Shown here piece by piece: positions 7,779 through 17,866 of a stretch of 64,000 nucleotides of DNA. The notes below the pieces were generated by a model. It searched no databases. It saw only the letters and a program-made list of their open reading frames with translations, and was not told the DNA's origin. This DNA is from Tsukamurella sputi (lineage in GTDB: Bacteria > Actinomycetota > Actinomycetes > Mycobacteriales > Mycobacteriaceae), in assembly GCF_007858445.1 (NCBI RefSeq), contig NZ_VIGV01000003.1, positions 62,001 through 126,000 on the forward strand. The letters are read 5' to 3'. Position 1 is the first letter of the stretch, and each line of letters begins with the position of its first letter. The position numbers and the translations under genes were made by a program.

Positions 7779-10700
7779 TCAGTACGGCGCGGAGCGCATG
7801 GGCCCCGGGGTGTACCAGCCGGACCGGGTGGCCGTGCCGAGCTGCAGCTGCGCCGGTTCGGCGGGTGTCCACGGCGTGAACCTGGTCAGCGTGCCCCAGT
7901 CCATCGCCCACTTGCCCTTGAGATAGGTGGGCACGATCTGCTCGTGGTACATGGCGTCGGTCACGCCCAGCGGGCCGCCGGTCTTCCAGCCCTGCCACGT
8001 GTTCGACGTCAGGATCGTCGCCATGTAGTCGGGCGAGATCCGGTACTCGGGGCGCTCGAAGACGCCGTTGACGGCGCGCACCTGGTGCTGGCACGGGAAG
8101 GCGAAGGCCACCATGAAGTCGAGCGCCACGACCGTGTCGCGGCCCAGGAACTCCTGGAGCGTCTTCATCGGCGTCATCCGCGGCGGCGTCACCACGATCG
8201 CGTCGGGGGAGGGCACCTTGTCGTCGATCACCACGCGCACGGTGTTGGTCCCGCGCGGCAGGTCCGCCGTCGGGAAGCGCAGGTTGCGCCAGTTGTTGTT
8301 CGTCCACGCGTCCAGCGGCGCCAGGCGGCCGAGCGGCTGCACGGCGCCGTTCGCGGCGCGGTGTCCGGCCTCGAGGAAGAGCGTCCGGCCGTCGCGTGCG
8401 ACGCCGTTCAGGCCCGTGGCCGCGACGGGGCCGGCCACGGACAGGGTCACCAGGGGGGTCGACTCGTCGACCGTGCCGAGCGCGTACCAGTCCGTGGTCA
8501 GGTTCGCCAGACCCGTCGCGCCCGACGAACCCAGCACGGGCGTGGTGGCCGGGTTCAGTCCGAAGGGCAGTGGCACCCCGTCGGTCTTCGGATCGGGATT
8601 CCGCTTGCCGCCCACCGTCTCCGGAACGTCGGAGTTGGTGACGTCGGTGTTGTGTCCGGGGTTCGACTTCACGGGGGAGAGCCAGCCCGGAATGCCGGTG
8701 GGGGAGAAGCCCGTCGACCTTCCGGCGAGGGCCTGCGCCGCCGTGGGCACCGAACCGTCGGGGCGCGGGGCGGGCTTGAGCTGCCCCGCGTTGGGATCCG
8801 TCTCCATCAGGACGTAGTCCGCCATCGAGCACGTCTTACCCTGGAGCGCACGGAGATTCGAAGCGGTCCACGAGAAGCTCCCGCGCTGCGCGTAGGCGCC
8901 CTTGGCCATCGTCGAGACGTCGAAGAGGACCATCAGCATGGTCAGGATCGCCAGCGTCGGGAGGGTGCGGCCGCCCTTCTTGGTGGGCTCGGGCGCGTAG
9001 TCCCGGCGGTAGTGCAGCCACAGGCCGTACAGCGCGGTGAGCACCGACGCGAAGAACAGTACCCAGGAGAGCTCGAGGCCGAAGAGCTGCGGCGGCATGG
9101 TGTTCCACGGGATGCCGTAGGTGCCCACCCAGTAGTAACCGACGCGCGCGGCGAACGAGATCGCCGTGACGAACAGGACAGCCGACGCGAAGAAGACGCG
9201 GTTGCGCTTGGAGCGCATCATCGGCGCCATCGTCAGCGTCGCGGCCACGGCGGCGATGCCCGCGGCGTACCCCGCGAACAGGCCCAGGTGGTGCGTCCAC
9301 TTGGTGGGGGTGAAGGCCAGCAGCACGACGGTCGCGAAGAAGACCGCCATGAGGCGCCACACCGGGCCGGCGGAGATGCCCGCGGGCCGCTTGCGCCGCA
9401 GCATGTAGACGAGCACCGTCAGCAGGCACAGGAAGGCCGTCAGGACGCCGATGCGGCGGACGAGCGAGCCGTCCTCCGTCTCGAGCATCAGGTAGTAGTA
9501 CCGGACGCCCTCCTCGTACCACTCCAGCGTGGGGCCGGTGACGCCCTTGACCGTGATGGCCTCGCGCAGGGCCGCGGCCGTGGGCGTGAAAAAGGCGTAG
9601 AACAGGTACGCCATGCCCGAGGCGAGGATCGGCGCGATCAGGGGCAGCAGACCGTCGCGTCCGCGCCGCTTGACGATGCGGGTGATGATCTGGCGCGAGG
9701 CGGCGAGCAGGGCGGCGACGGCGATGAGGCCGCCGGGGGCGGCGCCCACGCAGAGCGCGGCGCAGGGCACGGCGATCGCCACGGGGAGCAGGCGCCCGGT
9801 GGCGATCGCGCGCTCCACCGAGACCCAGGTGAGCAGCGAGAAGAAGACCACCGCCGGCTCGGGGCGCAGCCCGTTGTTCAGTGGCAGCCAGATCAGCAGA
9901 AAGCCGCCCGCGGCCGCCCACAGGGCGGCGGGGTTGTTGCGGACCGCGCGGCCCAGCCGCGGGATCATCTCGCGGGAGATCACGAGCCAGGTGAGCAGGC
10001 CGAAGACCAGGCCGGGCAGGCGCATCGCGGGCGCCGCCGTGGTCACGTGCGAGATCGCGGTGAACAGGTAGTCGTTCCACCCGACCGGGTTCTCCGGCAC
10101 GCCGAAGCTGCGGAAGTAGTTGATCATGTAGCCGCTGAACTTCGTCTGCGTGGCCATCGTGATCTGATAGCCGTCGTCGGAGGTGTTCGGGCCGATCAGC
10201 CACCAGATACCCAGCACGCCGATCACGGTGAAGTCCACCGGCCGCGGGCGCAGCCAGCCGCGTGGCATGAACCGGATGTGGCCGCGTCCGTCGCGCATGT
10301 CGACGAAGCCGAGGGCGACCAGTGCGAGGATCGTCGAAGCGATGCCCACGATGATCGCGATCAGCTTGATGGTGGACGGCGTGGTGTTGAAGCGGGTGTC
10401 GACCTGGGTCTTCACGTCGATGCCCGCGACGGGTGTGGTGGCGGGCAGGTCGGTGTAGAAGCCGGTGATCTGCGGGCGCAGGTTCGGGTCCGCGACGGTG
10501 TTGGACAGCTGGTTCGAGGTCTGCGCGCCCGCGGGCATGCCGATGAACTCGGCCGTCGTGGCCTCGGGGGTCGAGACGAAGCGGATCGCGCAGCCCGCGG
10601 CGGCGCGTCCCACGTCCGCGCGACTCGCGGTGGCGAGCGCCACGTCGCGGTCGGCGATGATGACGTTCTTCGCGTCGGCGCGGATCACCAGGCCCTGCAG

Positions 10701-11015
10701 ACCGGGCCTCGGGCCGTCCTCGGGCAGGGTGCGCAGCAGGGTCCCGCCGGCGGCGGGCAGTGCGTCGACGACGGAGCACGGCAGGGAGACGTCGAGCCGG
10801 ATCGGGGTGTAGGCGACGAGTGGCGCATCGACGTTGCTCACGCGCCCGTTCTGCGGCCAGTGCACCTCCGTGGTGGTCTCCTTGACCGGGAGGAAGGGCG
10901 TGAGGATCGCCAGGACGAAGCCGATCAGGCCGGCCACGGCGGCGACGATCCGCCACTTCCCGTAGCGCTGCTCGGGCGGCACCGTCGCGGGTGCGGTCGA
11001 GTTATCGCTGGTCAT
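7779..11015 (-). CDS. embB: Arabinosyltransferase EmbB
   Basis: The 1078-residue GT-C membrane glycosyltransferase adds arabinofuranose from decaprenyl-phosphoarabinose to arabinogalactan outside the membrane. Its layout is an N-terminal helix, periplasmic domain, about 14 further helices, then a large C-terminal carbohydrate-binding half. The catalytic Asp pair is D280-D281 (TSDDGY), and FTPTKWTHH is intact. Assignment as EmbB rests on last position in the embC-A-B order and on similarity around VRYYYLML and MLRRKR. The ethambutol-resistance region is unusual: after M287 (equivalent of M306) the usual ARV stretch and GWYYNLL are replaced by ATQTKFSGYM and GWNDYLF, and the DQT motif near Q497 of M. 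tuberculosis is absent. The start is ten bases after the embA stop. Confidence 0.85.
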   Translation of the reverse strand: MTSDNSTAPATVPPEQRYGKWRIVAAVAGLIGFVLAILTPFLPVKETTTEVHWPQNGRVSNVDAPLVAYTPIRLDVSLPCSVVDALPAAGGTLLRTLPEDGPRPGLQGLVIRADAKNVIIADRDVALATASRADVGRAAAGCAIRFVSTPEATTAEFIGMPAGAQTSNQLSNTVADPNLRPQITGFYTDLPATTPVAGIDVKTQVDTRFNTTPSTIKLIAIIVGIASTILALVALGFVDMRDGRGHIRFMPRGWLRPRPVDFTVIGVLGIWWLIGPNTSDDGYQITMATQTKFSGYMINYFRSFGVPENPVGWNDYLFTAISHVTTAAPAMRLPGLVFGLLTWLVISREMIPRLGRAVRNNPAALWAAAGGFLLIWLPLNNGLRPEPAVVFFSLLTWVSVERAIATGRLLPVAIAVPCAALCVGAAPGGLIAVAALLAASRQIITRIVKRRGRDGLLPLIAPILASGMAYLFYAFFTPTAAALREAITVKGVTGPTLEWYEEGVRYYYLMLETEDGSLVRRIGVLTAFLCLLTVLVYMLRRKRPAGISAGPVWRLMAVFFATVVLLAFTPTKWTHHLGLFAGYAAGIAAVAATLTMAPMMRSKRNRVFFASAVLFVTAISFAARVGYYWVGTYGIPWNTMPPQLFGLELSWVLFFASVLTALYGLWLHYRRDYAPEPTKKGGRTLPTLAILTMLMVLFDVSTMAKGAYAQRGSFSWTASNLRALQGKTCSMADYVLMETDPNAGQLKPAPRPDGSVPTAAQALAGRSTGFSPTGIPGWLSPVKSNPGHNTDVTNSDVPETVGGKRNPDPKTDGVPLPFGLNPATTPVLGSSGATGLANLTTDWYALGTVDESTPLVTLSVAGPVAATGLNGVARDGRTLFLEAGHRAANGAVQPLGRLAPLDAWTNNNWRNLRFPTADLPRGTNTVRVVIDDKVPSPDAIVVTPPRMTPMKTLQEFLGRDTVVALDFMVAFAFPCQHQVRAVNGVFERPEYRISPDYMATILTSNTWQGWKTGGPLGVTDAMYHEQIVPTYLKGKWAMDWGTLTRFTPWTPAEPAQLQLGTATRSGWYTPGPMRSAPY

Positions 11016-11025
11016 TCGTCGATTC

Positions 11026-14000
11026 CTAGCTCTTCACGGTCTGGTTGGTCAGCGCGCGGATCGGGCCCTGGCGCCAGAGCCCCGACCGCGTCTGCACCCC
11101 GACCGTCAGTCTCGCCTGCGGGGCGTCGTCGGCCAACGGCGTGTACTGCTGCAACTCGCCCCAGTCGCGGGTGAGGTCCCCGGTCATGTACGTCGACAGC
11201 GTGGTGGTCCGCAGCAGGGTGTCGGGCACCGTCAGGAGGCCACCGGCCTCGCGCGCCTGCCACGTTCCCGAGGTGGAGAGGGCGTCCTTGCGGGTCGGCA
11301 GGATGCGCCACTTGGGCACCTCGTAGGTGCCGTTCCGGATCGCCAGAGGACGCTGACACGGGAACTGCTGGCCGACCAGCAGATCGAGCAGCACGGGGTC
11401 GGATTCGCCGACCACGTCCTGCAGGGTCCGCAGCCGCGGAACACGCGGCGGCGTCACCGCCACCCACTGCTGGGCGCCGAGGTTCGGGTCGCGGACGTGG
11501 ATGCGGACGACGTTGGCGGTGGGCGGGATCGCGTCCATCGGCACGCGCAGGTTGCGCCAGGGCTTGTTCGGGCCCGGATCGATCGGGTCCAGCGCGCCGC
11601 GCGCGCCGATCGAGCCGTCGGCGCGCCGCTCGGCCCACTCCAGGGTGACCGGCTGGCCGTACTCCTTCTTCCCCGTCGGGCCGACGGAGGCGATCGCACC
11701 GGACGCGGCGAAGGCCACCAGGGGCCGGTCGGCGGACCGGGCGGGCAGCGAGTACCAGTCGCTGAACAGCTCTGCGGGCACCGTGTTCTGGCCGTACGAA
11801 CCGACCACCGGCGTGCGGGCCGGGTCCAAGCCGAAGGGCAGGGCCGCGGTACTGCCGTTGATCGTGCGCGGGCCGGTGCCTCCGCCCGTCCCCGCGGTGG
11901 CCGCGGTGGAGGTGAACGGCGAGGTGATGGGGGAGGCCATGTTGATCTGGCCGGGCGCCGAGCTGATCGCCAGCGGCTTGAGCTCGTTCGGGATGCCGTC
12001 GGGCGTGAAGCCCGTCGATCCCGGGCCCACCAGCGCCTGCGCGGCGGAACGGCCCTCGGCCGAGGCGAGCATGTCGGCGTTCGGATCCGTCTCCACGAGC
12101 ACCTTGGTCGCCATGCCGCAGCTGTTACCGCGCAGCGCCTCCAGATTGCCCCGCGCCACCGTGTACGACGACGGGTTCGAGACGTAGGCCTTCGCGAAGA
12201 TCGCGCCCTCGCCCAGCACCAGCATGCCGAGGACCGCCACCAGCGGCAGCGAGGCCAACTGCAGTCGGCGCCGGCTGCGCAGCGCCTGGTCCCGGTCCGC
12301 GCGGGTGTGCGTCGCGAGTTCGGTGTCCTCGAGTGCCGTGTCGTCGACGGTCCCGTCCTCGACGAGCCCTCCTTCGCCGCGCCGGCGGAAGTCGATCCGG
12401 AAGTGCTGCCACGCGGCGAGCGCGCCCGCGAGGCCGGCCAGGATCAGGAAGGCCTTGCTGAAGGTGATGCCGGCGACCTCGGGCTGCCGGTCGAACCACG
12501 GCACGCCCCACAGGTAGGGCCACGACCACAGGTTGAAGCCCGCGAAGGCCGCCGCCAGGGCGAAGAGCATCCCGCACAGGAAGAAGGTGAAGTTCCGGAC
12601 GGACGTGCGCGCGGCCTCGACCACCGCCACCGTCGTCACCGCGGCCAGCGCCGCGGCGAGACCGGCGTAGACCCCGAAGTGGACCGTCCACTTGGTGGGC
12701 GTGAGCGAGAGCAGGGCCGCGCTGATGAAGACCGCGCCGACGAGGCGCCACACCGGGCCCGGGGCGATACGCGGGATACGGCTCCCGCGGAGCATCACGA
12801 ACAGCGCCACGAACAGGCACATGATGAACAGGTACACGGGCACGCGACGCACCAGGGAGCCGTCGGTGGTCTCGACCGTGAGGAAGAAGAAGCGCAGGTA
12901 CTCCTGCGTCCACGGTGCGGCCGGGCCCACCTCGAGGCGGATCCGGATCGCCTCGGCCACGGAGGCGAGCGACTGGTCGCGGAAGGCGATGGGGATCACG
13001 ACGGCGGCCGCAGCGAGCACGGGTAGCACCAGCGCGGCCAGGCCGGCCTCGCGGCGGCGGGCGATCAGCACGCGGAGCACCGCGGCCGACGAGGCCAGCA
13101 GCAGCGCGATCGCGATGACACCCTGCGGCGCGAGGCCCAGCGTGAGTCCCGCGGCCATCGCGGCGATCGCCGCCGGAAGCGCCCGGTGCGTGGCGACGGA
13201 CCGCTCGACCGCGGCCCAGGTGACGATCGTGCCGAGCACGATGATCGGCTCGGAACGCAGGCCCGAGGCCAGCGGGAACCAGAACGCCAGCAGCATCGCG
13301 CCCGCGGCCCACACGGCCAGCGGGTAGCGGCGGACGCCCGGGCCCAGACGGGGCAGCAGCACGCGGCTGAGCAGCAGCCACACCACCACACCCGCGGCGA
13401 CCATGGGCAACCGCATCCAGATCGCGTTCGCGCTGATCGAGCCCCAGTGGGAGAGGAAGGTGTAGTACCAGTCGAAGGGCGCCTCGGGGGCGCCGAAGAA
13501 GCGGTAGTAGTTGGCCGTGTAGCCGGCCTCGGAGGCGACCTTGCCCATCGACAGGATGTAGCCGTCGTCGGAGCTGCCGGCGCCCAGCACGGTCCACAGG
13601 GCGAGGCCGCCGATCACCGCCACGTCGACGAGGCGCGGGCGCAGGATCTGCCCGATCGTCCGGTGCGGCGCCCGCCGGTGGTGGCCGTAGGCCCGGTCCA
13701 GCAGCCATAGCGCGACGAGCGAGGCGAGCACGCACAGCAGGCCGACGCCGATCCCGAGCGCCTTCAGCGGAGACGGGGAGAGCTCGAAGCGGGTGTCCAG
13801 ATCGGCGTGCAGGCGCATTCCCGGGCCGGCGTCGGCGACATCGGTCGCGCTCAGCGAGGTGAAGACGCCGCCCATCACGGGACGGTTCTCCGTGGGGGTC
13901 GCACCGGCCACGTCCGTGCCCTCGAACCGCGTACCCACCTCGGCGGAGTTCGACCACAGGCGCAGCTGTGAGCAGCCGCGGAGCCGGTCGACCGGGGCCG

Positions 14001-14403
14001 CGGCGACGACGGCGTTGCGGGAGGAGACGGTCACCGTCTGGCCCGGTCCCGGTGCGCCGACGACGACGTTCAGGCCCAGCTCCCGGGCCGCGCCCGAGCC
14101 GACCGGCAGTGTCGACAGGACCGTGCCCCCGGACGCCGCGGCGCGGGCGATGGCCGCGCACGGCACCGTCGCCGTGAGATCGGCGGGGGACTGCGTCACC
14201 AGGGAGGCGGTGACCTCCGCGCTCTCGGCACCCGGCCGCAGCTGCGGCCAGTCGAGCGAGGCGGTGGACTGCTGGACGGGCAGCAGCGGGGTCAGCAGGC
14301 ACAGGAGCAGGCCGACGGCCCCGGCGACGACCGCGACGAGGCGGGCGACGGCGACGCCGCGCTGAGCCGGCTCGGGCTCGGAGCTGGACGTAGGCACGGA
14401 CAC
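11026..14403 (-). CDS. embA: Arabinosyltransferase EmbA
   Basis: The 1125-residue GT-C arabinosyltransferase has the same architecture as its neighbours, with catalytic D279-D280 in SSDDGYILSM. EmbA-specific hints are GLLLCLLTPLLPVQQ at the N-terminus, LAPQGVIAIA, FRDQSLASVAEA and the FLTVETTDGSLVRR loop, all close to M. tuberculosis EmbA. EmbA pairs with EmbB to build the branched arabinan of the cell wall. The start is taken as GTG at the 5' end of the frame. A hairpin and 110 bases separate it from embC, so it may be partly uncoupled from it, while embB follows after ten bases. Confidence 0.87.
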   Translation of the reverse strand: MSVPTSSSEPEPAQRGVAVARLVAVVAGAVGLLLCLLTPLLPVQQSTASLDWPQLRPGAESAEVTASLVTQSPADLTATVPCAAIARAAASGGTVLSTLPVGSGAARELGLNVVVGAPGPGQTVTVSSRNAVVAAAPVDRLRGCSQLRLWSNSAEVGTRFEGTDVAGATPTENRPVMGGVFTSLSATDVADAGPGMRLHADLDTRFELSPSPLKALGIGVGLLCVLASLVALWLLDRAYGHHRRAPHRTIGQILRPRLVDVAVIGGLALWTVLGAGSSDDGYILSMGKVASEAGYTANYYRFFGAPEAPFDWYYTFLSHWGSISANAIWMRLPMVAAGVVVWLLLSRVLLPRLGPGVRRYPLAVWAAGAMLLAFWFPLASGLRSEPIIVLGTIVTWAAVERSVATHRALPAAIAAMAAGLTLGLAPQGVIAIALLLASSAAVLRVLIARRREAGLAALVLPVLAAAAVVIPIAFRDQSLASVAEAIRIRLEVGPAAPWTQEYLRFFFLTVETTDGSLVRRVPVYLFIMCLFVALFVMLRGSRIPRIAPGPVWRLVGAVFISAALLSLTPTKWTVHFGVYAGLAAALAAVTTVAVVEAARTSVRNFTFFLCGMLFALAAAFAGFNLWSWPYLWGVPWFDRQPEVAGITFSKAFLILAGLAGALAAWQHFRIDFRRRGEGGLVEDGTVDDTALEDTELATHTRADRDQALRSRRRLQLASLPLVAVLGMLVLGEGAIFAKAYVSNPSSYTVARGNLEALRGNSCGMATKVLVETDPNADMLASAEGRSAAQALVGPGSTGFTPDGIPNELKPLAISSAPGQINMASPITSPFTSTAATAGTGGGTGPRTINGSTAALPFGLDPARTPVVGSYGQNTVPAELFSDWYSLPARSADRPLVAFAASGAIASVGPTGKKEYGQPVTLEWAERRADGSIGARGALDPIDPGPNKPWRNLRVPMDAIPPTANVVRIHVRDPNLGAQQWVAVTPPRVPRLRTLQDVVGESDPVLLDLLVGQQFPCQRPLAIRNGTYEVPKWRILPTRKDALSTSGTWQAREAGGLLTVPDTLLRTTTLSTYMTGDLTRDWGELQQYTPLADDAPQARLTVGVQTRSGLWRQGPIRALTNQTVKS

Positions 14404-14440
14404 GGGTGCTCATGGTATTCGACGGAGCTGCGAGAACCGA

Positions 14441-14456
14441 TTCGCCGACCGGCGAA
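14441..14456. terminator. Small hairpin between embC and embA
   Basis: TTCGCCG and CGGCGAA form a seven-base inverted repeat around AC in the 110-base embC-embA gap. There is no U-tract. It could be a weak terminator or attenuator setting the embC : embAB ratio. Confidence 0.3.
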
Positions 14457-14513
14457 GGCCGGATCGTTCAGCGGATTCTCAGTCCGTGCGATGCCGCAGG
14501 TCAGGAAACGTCG

Positions 14514-17500
14514 TCAGGAATCGGTCCGGTCCTTGCGGATCGGCGCCTCGGCGTGCGTGCCCCAGACAGTGCGCTTGCCGAGGTCCAGGTCGGCCGCCCG
14601 GGCCGGCGAGTACGGGACCAGCCGCATCACGTCGCCGAAGTCCTGCCCCAGATCGCCCCGCAGATAGCCGGGGATCTTCTCCTGTTGGAGCAGCATCTGC
14701 GTCCAGCCCAGCGGGCCGCCGCCGAGCGTGCCCTCCCACTCCGTGGTCACCGGCGAGAGGTTCTGATCGGGCGTGATCCGCCACTGCGGTACCTCCGCGA
14801 CGCCGTTGCCGTGGCTGAACGGCCGCTGGCAGGGGAACGCGAGGCCCGACGTCCAGTCCAGCAGGACCGGTTCGGTGGAGCCGATCAGTTCCTGTGCGGT
14901 GACCAGCTTCGACACCCGGGGCGGGGTGACCGCCAACCAGTGGTCGATCGCGAGGTCGTCGTCGACCGCGACCACGCGGATCGCCGTCGCGTTCGCGGGC
15001 AGATCGGTGCGCGGCAGTCGCAGGTTCCGCCACGCGGGCTTCGGGCCGATGTCGATGAAGGACTTCTTCCCCGCGACCTTCGGCTCCGCACCGGCGGACG
15101 GGGCGTCCGTGGCGTACTCGAGGTACAGCTCGTCGTCGGTGAACTTGCCGGCCGCCGACAGGGTGATCAGGGAGCGGTCCGCGGCCTGCGCCGGCAGCGG
15201 ATACCACTTCGAGACCACCTGGGCCTTCGTCTGCGCCTCCTGCGAGTAGGACCCGAGCACCGGCGTGCGGGCCGGGTCCAGGCCGTAGGGCAGCCGCATG
15301 TGCGAGCCGTTGATCCCGGCCGTCTCCGTGCGGCCCGACGTCGTGTCCTGGGGCAGGCGCGCCATCGCGTCGAGCGAGGTGCTCGAGTCGTCGGTGTTCG
15401 AGCTGGTCGTCGCGTTGATGATGGTCGGCACACCGTCGGGCGAGACACCGGTGGTGCCCGGCCCGGCGAGGCCGTCCCGGATGTCGCCGTCGAGCGGCAG
15501 CAGCAGGCCCGACGTGGGATCCGGCTCGGTGAGCACGTAGTCCGCGAGGTTGCAGCCGTGGCCGCCGATCGCCCGCAGGTTCGCCTTGCCGTTGGAGAAG
15601 GAGGAGAACTGGGTGATGCCGGTGGTCGCGGCCATCGAGCCGACGCAGAGGATCACCACCGCCCATGCGGCCCATGTGATCGACGACTGCCTCCCGACGA
15701 AGTCGACGACCCGCTTCGCGCGCGGTGAGACGGGGGCCGGATCGGGCTCGTGGAAGTGCAGCCAGCCCGCGACCAGCAGGGCGATGCCCGCCGCCGCGAA
15801 GAAGACCGTCCCCAGCGCCAGGACCGACGATTCGCCCCAGGGCACGCCGTAGTTGCTGGCGTACCACCAGCCGTTCGGGCCGCTGAAGGACAGGCCCAGC
15901 ACCAGGAGCACGACGGACGCGCTGAGCGCGCGGTTGCGGGCGCTGCGCATCGCGGCCGGGGCGATGGCGACCGCTGCCAGCGCCGCCAGGGCGCCCGCGA
16001 GGCCGGCGAAGGCGCCGAACTGGTGGGTCCACTTGGTGGGGGTGAACATGAGCATCAGGAGTCCGCCCAGGGTGACGACCACGAGGCGCCGGCTCGGGCC
16101 GAGGCTCGCGCCCGGGATCCGGCCCTTGCGCAGCAGTACGGCACCCGCGAGCAGCAGGCAGGCGAAGGTGACGATGACCGCGAACCGTCGGGCGACGCCG
16201 CCGTCGGCCGTGAAGGTGAACAGGGCCGAGTACCGGTCGATCTCGTTGTACCACTTCTTGGTGTCGACGACGGTGCCCACGTCGGACTGCATGAGCGTCT
16301 TCGCGACGAAGGCCGACGCCGTCAGCTTGGAGAAGATGATCGGGACCAGCAGCACGCCCGCGGCCAGCACCGGCGCGATGTAGGCGGTCACGGTCAGACG
16401 GAACCCGACGGGGCTCGTACGGGCCCGGGCGAGGATGCGTCGGCCCACCGGGCGGACGCCGGCGAGGAGCGCGGCGACCGTCATCACGCCCGTCGGGCCG
16501 GCGGCCACCGTCCACCCCGCGAAGACGGCGGCGGCCGCGAAGGGCAGCACCCGCCCCGTCGCGATCGCGCGCTCGACCGAGCACCAGGTGAGCAGGGCGC
16601 CCAGGGCGATCACGGGTTCGGGGCGCAGGCCGTTGTTGAAGGCGAACCAGTAGACCAGGAAGACCCCGGCGGCGGCCCACAGCGCGAACCGCGAGCGCAC
16701 GGCCCGCCCGAGCCGCGGGACCACCTCGCGGCTGATGATGAGCCACGTCGCGATGCCGCAGGCCAGTGCGGGCAGCCGGACCCACGGGCTGGCCGTGGAG
16801 AGGTGCGAGAGCCAGGCGAAGGCCTGGTAGTACCAGCCGAAGGGGGTCTCCGGGGCGCCGTACCAGCGGTAGTAGTTGGCCGTGTAGCCGGCGGCCTCCG
16901 CGGTGCGCGCCATCGTGAGGATGTAGCCGTCGTCCGAGGTGTTCGCGCCGATCACGTGCCAGGCCACGAGGAGGGCGATGACGGTGCTGTCGATCTTCGT
17001 CGGGCGCCACCACCCCGCGGGCAGGATCCGACGGTGCCGTCGGCCGTCGGCGGCGACATCGAGCCGGTGCAGCGCGAGGAGGCTCGTGAGGATCAGCGCG
17101 AGGGCGAGGACGATCACGATCCACCGCGTCACGGCCGGCACGGTCGAGTAGCGGGTGTCGATATCCGCACGGAAATGAATTCGCGTGCTGTCCGTGACTG
17201 TGCCGTGCAGTTCTGTGAACACCCCGACGACCTGCGGGCGGTAGTCGAAACCGTTGTTCTTCTCGCCGGTGAGTGGCTTCCCGTCGGGCGCGGCCACACC
17301 CGTGACCTCGGCCTTCACCGTCTTCGCGTCACCGGAGAAGACGATCGCGCCGCAGCCGGGCGCATTGAGCGCCCCGACGTCGACCGTGAGCAGCGGGGTG
17401 TTGCGGACGACGACCTCGAGCATGCGCCGCTGGTCGGGGAGGGTGGTGACGGCGATCGTCATGCCACGTCGGACGGTGTCGGGCGACCCCGTGGGCCCCG

Positions 17501-17765
17501 TCGCGACCAGGGTGCCCACGCCGCCGGGGAGCGCGCCGACGGCGGAGCACGGGATCGTCACGTCGATCCGGTCCGGCACGTAGGACGTCAACGGGGCGGT
17601 CACGGATTCGAGGGAGCCGCGCTGCGGCCAGTCCAGCGCCGCGGTCGTCTGCTGGACGGGCATGAACGGCGTGAGCAGCGCGAACAGCACCCCGAGCACG
17701 CCGGTCAGTGCGGCGGTCCGGGCTGTGGTGCGGGCTGCGCGGGCAGCGGCGGACGGTTCGGGCAC
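14514..17765 (-). CDS. embC: Arabinosyltransferase EmbC
   Basis: The 1083-residue GT-C arabinosyltransferase is first of the three in transcription order. EmbC acts as a homodimer and extends the arabinan of lipoarabinomannan. The catalytic pair is D278-D279 in NTSDDGYILTMAR. The segments FNNGLRPEPVIALGALLTWCSVERA (about 385-410), LRKGRIPGASLGPSRR and FTPTKWTHQFGAFAGLAGALAA match M. tuberculosis EmbC better than EmbA or EmbB. GTG is the start. A TAGACT hexamer six bases upstream suggests leaderless transcription from its own promoter. In M. tuberculosis embC directly follows aftA; here aftA lies 9 kb away. Confidence 0.85.
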   Translation of the reverse strand: MPEPSAAARAARTTARTAALTGVLGVLFALLTPFMPVQQTTAALDWPQRGSLESVTAPLTSYVPDRIDVTIPCSAVGALPGGVGTLVATGPTGSPDTVRRGMTIAVTTLPDQRRMLEVVVRNTPLLTVDVGALNAPGCGAIVFSGDAKTVKAEVTGVAAPDGKPLTGEKNNGFDYRPQVVGVFTELHGTVTDSTRIHFRADIDTRYSTVPAVTRWIVIVLALALILTSLLALHRLDVAADGRRHRRILPAGWWRPTKIDSTVIALLVAWHVIGANTSDDGYILTMARTAEAAGYTANYYRWYGAPETPFGWYYQAFAWLSHLSTASPWVRLPALACGIATWLIISREVVPRLGRAVRSRFALWAAAGVFLVYWFAFNNGLRPEPVIALGALLTWCSVERAIATGRVLPFAAAAVFAGWTVAAGPTGVMTVAALLAGVRPVGRRILARARTSPVGFRLTVTAYIAPVLAAGVLLVPIIFSKLTASAFVAKTLMQSDVGTVVDTKKWYNEIDRYSALFTFTADGGVARRFAVIVTFACLLLAGAVLLRKGRIPGASLGPSRRLVVVTLGGLLMLMFTPTKWTHQFGAFAGLAGALAALAAVAIAPAAMRSARNRALSASVVLLVLGLSFSGPNGWWYASNYGVPWGESSVLALGTVFFAAAGIALLVAGWLHFHEPDPAPVSPRAKRVVDFVGRQSSITWAAWAVVILCVGSMAATTGITQFSSFSNGKANLRAIGGHGCNLADYVLTEPDPTSGLLLPLDGDIRDGLAGPGTTGVSPDGVPTIINATTSSNTDDSSTSLDAMARLPQDTTSGRTETAGINGSHMRLPYGLDPARTPVLGSYSQEAQTKAQVVSKWYPLPAQAADRSLITLSAAGKFTDDELYLEYATDAPSAGAEPKVAGKKSFIDIGPKPAWRNLRLPRTDLPANATAIRVVAVDDDLAIDHWLAVTPPRVSKLVTAQELIGSTEPVLLDWTSGLAFPCQRPFSHGNGVAEVPQWRITPDQNLSPVTTEWEGTLGGGPLGWTQMLLQQEKIPGYLRGDLGQDFGDVMRLVPYSPARAADLDLGKRTVWGTHAEAPIRKDRTDS

Positions 17766-17771
17766 CCCGCG

Positions 17772-17777
17772 AGTCTA
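17772..17777 (-). promoter_or_regulatory. -10 hexamer of a probable leaderless embC promoter
   Basis: Read leftward, TAGACT is followed by CGCGGG and then the embC GTG, so the transcript would begin at the start codon. The -35 region is not convincing. Confidence 0.45.
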
Positions 17778-17853
17778 GACGCCGCGACCTGGCCGAATCC
17801 GGCCGAACCGACACTAACGACCGCTTGGTGTACGACGAGCCGACGAACCGACG

Positions 17854-17859
17854 TATCGT
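17854..17859 (+). promoter_or_regulatory. -10 hexamer before the metallopeptidase gene
   Basis: TATCGT lies seven bases before the ATG at 17867, with no ribosome-binding site between them. This again suggests leaderless transcription. Confidence 0.35.
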
Positions 17860-17866
17860 TTCCGGC

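Noticed and set aside
7779-17765. embC, embA and embB as recent tandem duplicates or broken copies
   Set aside because: All three are full length with intact catalytic Asp pairs and differ strongly from each other in the pattern of the known EmbC, EmbA and EmbB.
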